Positions 9,508 to 20,076 of a stretch of 20,874 nucleotides of DNA are shown here, one piece after another. Both the position numbers and the translations under genes were made by a program. A model generated the notes under the pieces. It did not search any database. It was not told the DNA's origin and saw only the letters and a program-made list of their open reading frames with translations. Positions within the stretch are counted from its first letter, which is position 1. Each line of letters starts with the position of its first letter. Origin of the DNA: Nymphaea colorata (lineage: Eukaryota; Streptophyta; Magnoliopsida; Nymphaeales; Nymphaeaceae); assembly GCF_008831285.2 (NCBI RefSeq), contig NW_022205159.1, positions 1 through 20,874 of the forward strand. Reading direction: 5' to 3'.

Positions 9508-10685
9508 GATCAAATGAATCGCTTAAATCTCACTCGTGTTTATACGAACAACTGATTTCAATCGCTTATATCGCGTACTATAAATATAACGACAAGTTGA
9601 ATTACTTGGGATGAAACTAATGCATGGATTCCATTTTTAACTGGTGATTTAAATTGTTCTTTATAAAAGTAGTAAACAGTGAAACACATTAGGTTAACTA
9701 TAAGGGATCAATTGAATGACTTGAATCACAAACTAATGTGTGAATGTGCTTAAAGATGCATGTTGAATGATTTAGTGGAACGAAATTACAGGCTTGTATG
9801 AACATAAATGAAATTTAAGTTATTTACTTGCTGTATTTCAGTTAATATAACGTGTTTCGCTTGCTATTACATCTATAACGAATGATTTCAATGGTTCAAA
9901 CTAAAAGTTTGTACGAAAAAATGAGATTCACGTCATTCGTTTGATCGCTTATCATTAGCCTAATGCGTTTCACTTGTTATTACATGTACAATCATTGATT
10001 TTGTTGATTGAAATCACAAGTTCAAATGGATGCAAGTGGGATCTACACATTAGTTTGATCTCTTGTAGTCAATCCAATGAGTTGAACTTGTAGTTACATC
10101 AATAGTAAGGATCTAATGAATTGAAATCACAAGTTTGTATCCATACGAGTGGGATTTAAGCGATTCATCTGAGCACGCATATTTCATTGAATGTGATTAA
10201 CATGTTGCTACATCCACATTGAAAGATTTAGTGGATTTAAGTCACAAGTTTGCATGAAAATGAACAAAATTCAAGTGGTTCATTTGCTCTTTTATAGTTA
10301 ATCTAATGTGTTTCACTTGTTATTACATGTATAAGTAACGATTTAAATGATTGAAATCACCAATTCATATGGACATAAATCTGATGTATAGATTAGTTTG
10401 ATGCTTGTAGTTAGTCCAATAAGTAGAACTTTTGTTTTATTGAATTAAGTAAAAGGGGACAAACAAAAGCATAGATCCCACTTGTATCCATATGAACTTC
10501 TGATTTCAATCATTTAAATCGTTCATTACACATGTAATAACAAGTGAAACACATTAGATTAAATATAGGGGAGCAAATTAACGACTTAAATCTTATTCAT
10601 TCTCAAACAAACTTGTGATTTCGATCAACTAAATCATTCCAAATGGATGTACTAACAAGTTAAAAACATTCAATTAAATATGTGT
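9508..10685. repeat. Satellite unit 9 (1,178 bp)
   Basis: Canonical-length unit with all ten subunits. It shares GTGGAACGAAATTAC and AATGAAATTTAAG in F0 with unit 8, but has the common form of F1-F2 (TGATCGCTTATCATTAGCC, GTTGATTGAAATC). R3 carries CTATAAATATAAC where most units have CTATAAATGTAAC. Confidence 0.96.
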
Positions 10686-11861
10686 GATCAAATGAATCAT
10701 TTAAGTCCCACTCGTGTTTATACGAACAACTGATTTCAATCGCTTATATCGCGTACTATAAATGTAACGACAAGTTGAATTACTATGGATGAAACTAATG
10801 CATAGATTCTATTTTTAACTGGTGATTTAAATCGTTCTTTATAAAAGTAATAAACAGTGAAACACATTAGGTTAACTATAAGGGATCAATTGAATGACTT
10901 GAATGACAAACTAATGCGTGAATATGCTTAAAGATGCATGTTGAATGATTTAGTGTAGTGAAATTACAGGCTTGTATGAACATAAACGACATTTGAGTTA
11001 TTTACTTGCTGTATTTCAGTTAATATAACGTGTTTCGCTTGTTATTATATCTATAACGAATGATTTCAATGGTTCAAACTAAAAGTTTGTACGAAAAAAT
11101 GAGATTCACGTCATTCGTTTGATCGCTTATCATTAGCCTAATGCGTTTCACTTGTTATTACAAGTACAATTATTGATTTTGTTGATTGAAATCACAAGTT
11201 CAAATGGATGCAAGTGGGATCTACGCATGATTTTGATCTCTTGTAGTCAATCCAATGAGTTGAACTTGTAGTTACATCAGTAGTAACGATCTAATGAATT
11301 GAAATCACAAGTTTGTATCAATACGAGTGGGATTTAAGCGATTCATCTGAGCACGCATATTTCATTGAATGTGATTAACATGTTGCTACATCTACATTGA
11401 AAGATTTAGTGATTTAAATCACAAGTTTGCATGAAAATGAACAAAATTCAAGTGGTTCATTTGCTCTTTTATAGTTAATCTAATGTGTTTCACTTGTTAT
11501 TATGTATAAGTAACGATTTAAATGATTGAAATCACCAATTCATATGGACACAAATCTGATGTATAGATTAGTTTGATGCTTGTAGCTAGTCCAATAAGTA
11601 GAACTTTTTGTTTTATTGAATTAAGTAAAAGGGGTCAAACAAAAGCATAGATCCCACTTGTATCCATATGAACTTGTGATTTCAATCATTTAAATCATTC
11701 ATTACACATGTAATAACAAGTGAAACACATTAGATTAAATATAGGGTAGCAAATTAACGACTTGAATCTTATTCATTCTCGTACAAACTTGTGATTTCGA
11801 TCAACCAAATCATTTAAAATGGATGTTCTAACAAGTTAAAAACATTCAATTAAATATGTGT
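10686..11861. repeat. Satellite unit 10 (1,176 bp)
   Basis: Near-canonical unit and first member of a run (units 10-13) with GCATGATTTT in F2 in place of GCATTAGTTT. It has a 2-bp loss at the F4/F5 border (TTATTATGTATAAG near 11497-11510) and the private GTGTAGTGAAATTAC in F0. Confidence 0.95.
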
Positions 11862-13039
11862 GACCAAATGAATCGCTTAAATCTCACTCGTGTTTATACG
11901 AACAACTGATTTCAATCGCTTATATCGCGTACTATAAATGTAACGACAAGTTGAATCACTATGGATGAAACTAATGCATAGATTCTATTTTTAACTGGTG
12001 ATTTAAATCGTTCTTTATAAAAGTAATAAACAGTGAAACACATTAGGTTAACTATAAGGGATCAATTGAATGACTTGAATCACAAACTAATGCGTGAATG
12101 TGCTTAAAGATGCATGTTGAATGATTTAGTGTAATGAAATTACAGGCTTGTATGAACATAAATGACATTTAAGTTATTTACTTGCTGTATTTCAGTTAAT
12201 ATAATGTGTTTCGCTTGTTATTACATCTATAACGAATGATTTCAATGGTTCAAACTAAAAGTTTGAACGAAAAAATGAGATTCACGTCAATCGCTTGATC
12301 GCTTATCATTAGTCTAATGCGTTTCACTTGTTATTACATGTACAATTATTGATTTTGTTGATTGAAATCACAAGTTCAAATGGATACAAGTGGGATCTAC
12401 GCATGATTTTGATCTCTTGTAGTCAATCCAATGAGTTGAAATTGTAGTTACATCAATAGTAAGGATCTCATGAATTGAAATCACAAGTTTGTATCAATAC
12501 GAGTGGGATTTAAGCGATTCATCTGAGCACGCATATTTCGTTGAACGTGATTAACATGTTGCTACATCCACGTTGAAAGATTTAGTGGATTTAAATCACA
12601 AGTTTGCATGAAAATGAACAAAATTCAAGTGGTTCATTTGCTCTTTTATAGTTAATCTAATGTGTTTCACTTGTTATTACATGTATAAGTAACGATTTAA
12701 ATGATTGAAATCACCAATTCATATGGACACAAATCTGATGCATAGATTAGTTTGATGCTTGTAGTTAGTCCAATAAGTAGAACTTTTTGTTTATTGAATT
12801 AAGTAAAAGGGGTCAAACAAAAGCATAGATCCCACTTGTATCCATATGAACTTGTGATTTCAATCATTTAAATCGGTCATTACATATGTAATAACAAGTG
12901 AAACACATTAGATTAAATATAGGGGAGCAAATTAACGACTTGAATCTTATTCATTCTCATACAAACTTGTGATTTCGATGAACTAAATCATTCAAAATGG
13001 ATGTACTAACAAGTTAAAAACATTCAATTAAATATGTGT
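11862..13039. repeat. Satellite unit 11 (1,178 bp)
   Basis: Canonical-length unit with all ten subunits. The landmark reads GACCAAATG. It carries the GCATGATTTT form of F2 and the GTGTAATGAAATTAC form of F0 shared with units 12, 13, 17 and 18. F1 has the private CAATCGCTTGATCG near 12288. Confidence 0.95.
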
Positions 13040-14209
13040 GATCAAATGAATCGCTTAAATCCCACTCGTGTTTATACGAACAACTGATTTCAATCGCTTA
13101 TATCCCGTACTATAAATGTAACGACAAGTTGAATTACTATGGATGAAACTAATGCATAGATTCTATTTTTAACCTATGATTTAAATCGTTCTTTATAAAA
13201 GTAATAAACAGTGAAACACATTAGGTTAACTATAAGGGATCAATTGAATGACTTGAATCACAAACTAATACGTGAATGTGCTTAAAGATGCATGTTGAAT
13301 GATTTAGTGTAATGAAATTACAGGCTTGTATGAACATAAATGACATTTAAGTTATTTACTTGCTATATTTCAGTTAACATAACGTGTTTCGCTTGTTATT
13401 ACATCTATAACGAATGATTTCAATGGTTCAAACTAAAAGTTTGTACAAAAAAATGAGATTCATGTCATTTGTTTGATCGCTTATCATTAGCCTAATGCAT
13501 TTCACTTGTTATTACATGTACAATTATTTATTTTGTTGATTGAAATCACAAGTTCAAATGGATGCAAGTGGGATCTACGCATGATTTTCATCTCTTGTAG
13601 TCAATCCAATTTGTTGAACTTGTAGTTACATCAATAGTAAGGATCTAATGAATTGAAATCACAAGTTTGTATCAATACGAGTGGGATTTAAGCGATTCAT
13701 CCGAGCACGCATATTTCATTGAATGTGATTAACATGTTGCTACATCCACGTTGAATGATTTAGTGGATTTAAATCACAAGTTTGCATGAAAATGAACAAA
13801 ATTCAAGTGGTTCATTTGCTCTTTTATAGTTAATCTAATGTGTTTCACTTGTTATTACATGCATAAGTAACGATTGAAATCACCATTTCATATGTACACA
13901 AATCTGATGTATACATTAGTTTGATGCTTGTAGTTAGTTTAATAAGTAAAACTTTTTGTTTCATTGAATTAAGTAAAAGGGGTCAAACAAAAGCATAGAT
14001 CCCACTTGTATCCATATGAACTTGTGATTTCAATCATTTAAATCGTTCATTACACATGTAATAACAAGTGAAACACATTAGATTAAATATAGGAGTGCAA
14101 ATTAACGACTTGAATCTTATTCATTCTCTTACAAACTTGTGATTCCAATCAACTAAATCATTCAAAATGGATGTACTAACAAGTTAAAAACATTCAATTA
14201 AACATGTGT
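13040..14209. repeat. Satellite unit 12 (1,170 bp, variant F5)
   Basis: Unit with a distinctive F5 haplotype at about 13857-13965: ACATGCATAAG, a 9-bp loss that leaves CGATTGAAATCACC, CCATTTCATATGTACAC, TAGTTTAATAAG and TTTCATTGAATT. The same haplotype recurs in units 14 and 15 but not in the intervening unit 13. Its last part (CATTCTCTTAC with CAATCAAC in R2) instead matches the ends of units 16 and 17. Confidence 0.95.
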
Positions 14210-14639
14210 GATCAAATGAATCGTTTAAATTCCGCTCGTGTTTATACGAACAACTGATTTCAATCGCTTATATCGCGTACTATAAATGTAACGACAAGTT
14301 GAATTACTAGGGATGAAACTAATGCATAGGTTCTATTTTTCACTGGTGAATTAAATCGTTCTTTATACAAGTAATAAACAGTGAAACACATTAGGTTAAC
14401 TATAAGGGATCAATTGAATGACTTGAATGACAAACTAATGCGTGAATGTGCTTAAAGATGCATGTTGAATGATTTAGTGTAATGAAATTACATGCTTGTA
14501 TGAACATAAATGACACTTAAGTTATTTACTTGCTGTATTTCAGTTAATATAACGTGTTTCGCTTGTTATTACAACTATAATGAATGATTTCAATGGTTCA
14601 AACTAAAAGTTTGTACGAAAAAATGAGATTCACCTCATT

Positions 14640-14650
14640 CGTTCATTGAA
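14640..14650. other. Deletion junction F1-F2 in unit 13
   Basis: F1 sequence CTCATTCGTT continues directly as CATTGAAATCAC of F2, removing about 65 bp that include the TTTCACTTGTTATT subunit border. Confidence 0.88.
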
Positions 14651-14733
14651 ATCACAAGTTCAAATGGATGCAAGTGGGATCTACGCATGATTTTGATCTC
14701 TTGTAGTCAATCCAATGAGTTGAACTTGTAGTT

Positions 14734-14746
14734 ACATCAATATGAG
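14734..14746. other. Deletion junction in F3 of unit 13
   Basis: In other units ATCAATA occurs twice in F3, 41 bp apart (ACATCAATAGTAAGG and TTGTATCAATACGAG). Here only one copy remains, at 14736-14742, followed by TGAGTGGG. This is a deletion between short direct repeats. Confidence 0.9.
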
Positions 14747-15283
14747 TGGGATTTAAGCGATTCATCTGAGCACGCATATTTCATTGAATGTGAATAACAT
14801 GTTGCTACATCCACGTTGAAAGATTTAGTGGATTTAAATCATTAGTTTGCATGAAAATGAAGAAAACTCAAGTGGTTCATTTGCTCTTTTATAGTTAATC
14901 TAATGTGTTTCACTCTTTATTACATGTATAAATAACGATTTAAATGATTGAAATCACCAATTCATATGAACACAAATCTGATGTATAGATTAGTTTGATG
15001 CTTGTAGTTAGTCCAATAAGTAGAACTTTTTGTTTTATTGAATTAAGTAAAAGGGGTCAAACAAAAGCATAGATCCCACTTGTATCCATATGAACTTATG
15101 ATTTCAATCATTTAAATCGTTCATTACACATGTAATAACAAGTGAAACACATTAGATTAAATATAGGGCAGCAAATTAACGACTTGAATCTTATTCATTC
15201 TCATACAAACTTGTGATTTCGATCAACTAAATCATTCAAAATGGATGTACTAACAAGTTAAAAACATTCAATTAAATATGTGT

Positions 15284-16284
15284 GATCAAATGAATCGCTT
15301 AAATCCCACTCGTGTTTATACGAACAACTGATTTCAATCGCTTATATCGCGTACTATAAATGTAACGACAAGTTGAATTACGAGGGATGAAACTAATGCA
15401 TAGATTCCATTTTTAACTGGTGATTTAAATCGTTCTGCTGTATTTCAGTTAATATAACGTGTTTCGCTTGTTGTTACATCTATAACGAATGATTTTAATG
15501 GTTCAAACTAAAAGTTTGTACGAAAAAATGAGATTCACGTCATTCGTTTGATCGCTTATCATTAGCCTAATGCGTTTCACTTGTTATTACATGTATAATG
15601 ATTGATTTTGTTGATTAAAATCACAAGTTCAAATGGATGCAAATGGGATATACGCATTAGTTTGATCTCTTGTAGTCAATCCAATGAGTTGAACTTGAAG
15701 TTACATCAATAGTAAGGATCTAATGAATTGAAATTACAAATTTGTATCAATATGAGTGAGATTTAAGCGATTCATCTCAGCACGCATATTTCATTGAATG
15801 TGATTAACATGTTGCTACATCCACGTTGAATGATTTAGTGGATTTAAATCACAAGTTTGCATGAAAATGAACAAAATTGAAGTGGTTCATTTGCTCTTTT
15901 ATAGTTAATCTAATGTGTTTCACTTGTTATTACATGCATAAGTAACGATTGAAATCACCATTTCATATGTACACAAATCTGATGTATACATTACTTTGAT
16001 GCTTGTAGTTAGTTTAATAAGTAGAACTTTTTGTTTCATTGAATTAAGTAAAAGGGGTCAAACAAAAGCATAGATCTCACTTGTATCCATATGAACTTGT
16101 GATTTCATTCATTTAAATTGTTCATTACACATGTAATAACAAGTGAAACACATTAGATTAAATATAAGGGAGCAAATTAACGACTTGAACCTTATTCATT
16201 CTCATACAAACTTGTGATTTCGATGAACTAAATCATTCAAAATGGATGTACTAACAAGTTAAAAAGACTCAATTAAATATGTGT
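15284..16284. repeat. Satellite unit 14 (1,001 bp, shared 177-bp deletion)
   Basis: Short unit in which R4 is joined to F0. The text AAATCGTTCT ends at 15436 and passes directly to GCTGTATTTCAG, removing the end of R4, the divergent turnaround and the start of F0 (about 177 bp). Unit 15 has the same junction exactly 1,001 bp later. F5 carries the unit 12 haplotype, with the 9-bp loss near 15949. Confidence 0.95.
15431..15442. other. Deletion junction R4-F0 in unit 14
   Basis: CGTTCT of R4 is joined to GCTGTA of F0 at 15436/15437, removing about 177 bp including the divergent turnaround. The same junction recurs in unit 15 at 16437/16438. Confidence 0.92.
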
Positions 16285-17285
16285 GATCAAATGAATCGAT
16301 TAAACCCCACTCGTGTTTATACGAACAACTGATTTCAATCGCTTATATCGCGTACTATAAATGGAACCACAAGTAGAATTACGAGGGATGAAACTAATGC
16401 ATAGATTCTATTTTTAACTGGTGATTTAAATCGTTCTGCTGTATTTCAGTTAATATAACGTGTTTCGCTTGTTATTACATCTATAACGAATGATTTTAAT
16501 GGTTCAAACTAAAAGTTTGTACGAAAAAATGAGATTCACGTCATTCGTTTGATCGCTTATCATTAGCATATTGCGTTTCACTTGTTATTACATGTACAAT
16601 GATTGATTTTGCTGATTAAAATCACAAGTTCAAATGGATGCAAATGGGATCTACGCATTAGTTTGATCTCTTGTAGTCAATCCAATGAGTTGAACTTGGA
16701 GTTACATCAATAGTAAGGATCTAACGAATTGAAATCTCAAGTTTGTATCAATATGAGTGAGATTTAAGCGATTTATCTGAGCACGCATATTTCATTGAAT
16801 GTGATTAACATGTTCCTACATCCACATTGAATGATTTAGTGGATTTAAATCACAAGTTTGCTTGAAAATGAAAAAAATTCGAGTGATTCATTTGCTCTTT
16901 TATAGTTAATCTAATGTGTTTCACTTGTTATTGCATGCATAAGTAACAATTGAAATCACCATTTCATATCTACACAAATCTCATGTATACATTAGTTTGA
17001 TGCTTGTAGTTAGTTTAATAAGTAGAACTTTTTGTTTCATTGAGTTAAGTAAAAGGGGTCAAATAAAAGCATAGATCCCACTTATATCCATATGAACTTG
17101 TGATTTCAATAATTTAAATCGTTCATTACACATGTAATAACAAGTAAAACACATTAGATTAAATATAGGGGAGCAAATTAACGACTTAAACCTTATTCAT
17201 TCTCATACAAACTTGTGATTTCGATCAACTAAATCATTCAAAATGGATGTACTAACAAGTTAAAAACATTCAATTAAATATGTGT
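16285..17285. repeat. Satellite unit 15 (1,001 bp, shared 177-bp deletion)
   Basis: Sister of unit 14 with the identical R4-to-F0 junction at 16437/16438 and the same length. The two also share TTACGAGGGATG in R3, GATTTTAATGG in F1, GATTAAAATCAC in F2 and the variant F5. The 1,001-bp form has therefore been copied as a unit at least once. Further point changes (for example CATATCTACAC near 16966) show some divergence since. Confidence 0.95.
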
Positions 17286-18899
17286 GATCAAATGAATTGC
17301 TTAAATCCCACTCGTGTTTATACGAACAACTGATTTCAATTGCTTATATCGCGTACTATAAATGTAACGACAAGTTGAATTACTAGGGATGAAACTAATG
17401 CATAGATTCCATTTTTAACTGTATGAACTGGTGATTTAAATCGTTCTTTATAGAAGTAATAAACAGTGAAACACATTAGGTGAACTATAAGGGATCAATT
17501 GAATGACTTGAATCACAAACTAATGTGTGAATGTGCTTAAAGATGCATGTTGAATGATTTAGTGGAACGAAATTACAGGCTTGTATGAACATAAATGACG
17601 TTTAAGTTATTTACTTGCTGTATTTCAGTTAATATAACGTGTTTCGCTTGTTATTACATCTATAACGAATGATTTCAATGGTTCAAACTAAAAGTGATTT
17701 CAATCGCTTATATCGCGTACTATAAATGCAAAGATGAAACTAATGCAAAGATTCCATTTTTAATTACATTCAATGAAAAGTAAGTTATTTACTTACTTGC
17801 TGTATTGCGTTTAATTACTAGAGATGAAACTAATGCAAAGATTCCATTTTTAACTGGTGATTTAAATCGTTCTTTATAGATGTAATAAACAGTGAAACTC
17901 ATTACGTTAACTATAAGGGATCAATTGAATGACTTGAATCACAAACTAATGTGTGAATGTGCTTAAAGATGCTTGTTGAATGATTTAGTGTAATGAAATT
18001 ATAGGCTTGTATGAACATAAATGTCATTTAAGTTATTTACTTGCTGTATTTCAGTTAATATAACATGTTTCGCTAGTTATTACATCTATAACCAATGATT
18101 TTAATGGTTCAAACTAAAAGTTTGTACGAAAAAATGAGATTCACGTCATTCGTTTGATCGCTTATCATTAGCCTAGTGCGTTTCACTTGTTATTACATGT
18201 ACAATGATTGATTTTGTTGATTGAAATCCCAAGTTCAAATGGATGCAAGTGGGATCTACGCATTAGTTTGATCTCTTGTAGTCAATCCAATGAGTTGAAC
18301 TTGTAGTTACATCAATAGTAAGGATCTAATGAATTGAAATCACTAGTTTGTATCAATACGAGTGGGATTTAAGCGATTCATCAGAGCACGCATATTTCAT
18401 TGAATGTGATTAACATGTTGCTACATCCACGTTGAAAGATTTAGTGGATTTAAATCACAAGTTTGCATGAAAATGAACAAAATTCAAGTGGTTCATTTGC
18501 CCTTTTATAGTTAATCTAATGTGTTTCACTTGTTATTACATGTATAAGCAACGATTTAAATGAATGAAATCACCAATTCATATGGACACAAATCTGATGT
18601 ATAAATTAGTTTGATGCTTGTAGTTAGTCCATTAAGTAGAACTTTTTGTTTTATTGAATTAAGTAAAAGGGGTCAAACAAAAGCATAGATCCCACTTGTA
18701 TCCATATGAACTTGTAATTTCAATCATTTAAATCGTTCGTTACACATGTAATAACAAGTGAAACACATTAGATTAAATATAGGGGAGCAAATTAACGACT
18801 TGAATCTTATTCATTCTCTTACAAACTTGTGATTTCAATCAACTAAATCATTCAAAATGGATGTACTAACAAGTTAAAAACATTCAATTAAATATGTGT
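17286..18899. repeat. Satellite unit 16 (1,614 bp, scrambled insertion)
   Basis: Long unit. It runs R3, R4, turnaround, F0 and half of F1, then jumps at about 17694 back into R3. A scrambled stretch follows to about 17822, after which R3-R4-F0-F1 restarts and the unit continues normally to R2. The net excess over a canonical unit is roughly 430 bp. The first part retains the 9-bp TATGAACTG segment (near 17421-17429), and the second passage through R3/R4 lacks it. Confidence 0.93.
17690..17830. repeat. Scrambled patch made of F1, R3, inverted F3 and F0 pieces
   Basis: F1 is cut at about 17694 (CTAAAAGT) and continues as R3 (GATTTCAATCGC). After TATAAATG the text jumps to GATGAAACTAATGC (from 17733). 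Positions 17760-17778 are the exact reverse complement of an F3 segment as it reads in unit 5 (TTTCATTGAATGTAATTAA). An F0 fragment follows (AAGTTATTTACTT with TACT duplicated, then TTGCTGTATT), and R3 resumes near 17811. The 31-bp block GATGAAAC...TTTTTAA occurs at 17733-17763 and again from 17823, with the same private GCAAAG change in both. Confidence 0.85.
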
Positions 18900-20076
18900 G
18901 ATCAAATGAATCGTTTAAATCCCGCTCGTGTTTATACGAACAACTGATTTCAATCGCTTATATCGCGTACTATAAATGTAACGACAAGTTGAATTACTAG
19001 GGATGAAACTAATGCATAGATTCCATTTTTAACTGGTGAATTAAATCGTTCTTTATAGAAGTAATAAACAGTGAAACACATTAGGTTAACTATAAGGGAT
19101 CAATTGAATGACTTGAGTCACAAACTAATGCGTGAATGTGCTTAAAGATGCATGTTGAATGATTTAGTGTAATGAAATTACAGGCTTGTATGAACATAAA
19201 TGACATTTAAGTTATTTACTTGTTGTATTTCAGTTAATATAACGTGTTTCGCTTGTTATTACATCTATAACGAATGATTTCAATGGTTCAAACTAAAAGT
19301 TTGTACGAAAAAATGAGATTCACGTCATTCGTTTGATCACTTATCATTAGCCTAATGTTTTTCACTTATTATTACATGTACAATTGTTGATTTTGTTGAT
19401 TGAAATCGCAAATTCAAATGGATGCAAGTGGGATCTACGCATGATTTTGATCTCTTGTAGTCAATCCAATGAGTTGAACTTGTAGTTACATCAATAGTAA
19501 GGATCTAATGAATTGAAATCACAAGTTTGTATCAATACGAGTGGGATTTAAGCGATTCATCTGAGCACGCATATTTCATTGAATGTGATTAACATGTTGC
19601 TACATCCACGTTGAAAGATTTAGGGGATTTAAATCATGAGTTTGCATGAAAATGAAGAAAATTCAAGTGGTTAATTTGCTCTTTTATAGTTAATCTAATA
19701 TGTTTCACTTGTTATTACTTGTATAAATAACGATTTAAATGATTGAAATCACCAATTCATATGGACACAAATCTGATGTATTGATTAGTTTGATGATTGT
19801 AGTTAGTCCATTAAGTAGAACTTTTTGTTTTATTAAATTAAGTAAAAGGGGTCAAACAAAAGCATAGATACCACTTGTATCCATATGAACCTATGATTTC
19901 AATAATTTAAATCGTTCATTACACATGTAATAACAAGTGAAACACATTAGATTAAATATAGGGAGCAAATTAACGACTTGAATCTTATTCATTCTCTTAC
20001 AAACTTGTGATTTCAATCAACTAAATCATTCAAAATGGATGTACTAACAAGTTAAAACATTCAATTAAATATGTGT
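18900..20076. repeat. Satellite unit 17 (1,177 bp)
   Basis: Canonical-length unit and sister of unit 18. Shared variants include TCGTTTAAATCCCGCTCG, GGTGAATTAAATCG, GACTTGAGTCAC, TTACTTGTTGTATTTC, TGATCACTTATC, CACTTATTATTA, TTTAGGGGATTTAAATCAT and GTGGTTAATTTGC. The R2 form CATTCTCTTAC with CAATCAAC is also found at the end of units 12 and 16. Confidence 0.95.

Larger units (their letters stand above)
14210..15283. repeat. Satellite unit 13 (1,074 bp, two deletions)
   Basis: Unit shortened by two separate deletions: about 65 bp at the F1/F2 border (join near 14643) and about 41 bp in F3 (join at the ATCAATA of 14736-14742). Its variants TCGTTTAAAT with CCGCTCG, CTGGTGAATTAAATCG, ATGAAGAAAA in F4 and ATAAATAACG in F5 are shared with units 17 and 18, three to five units away, rather than with its neighbours. 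Confidence 0.94.
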
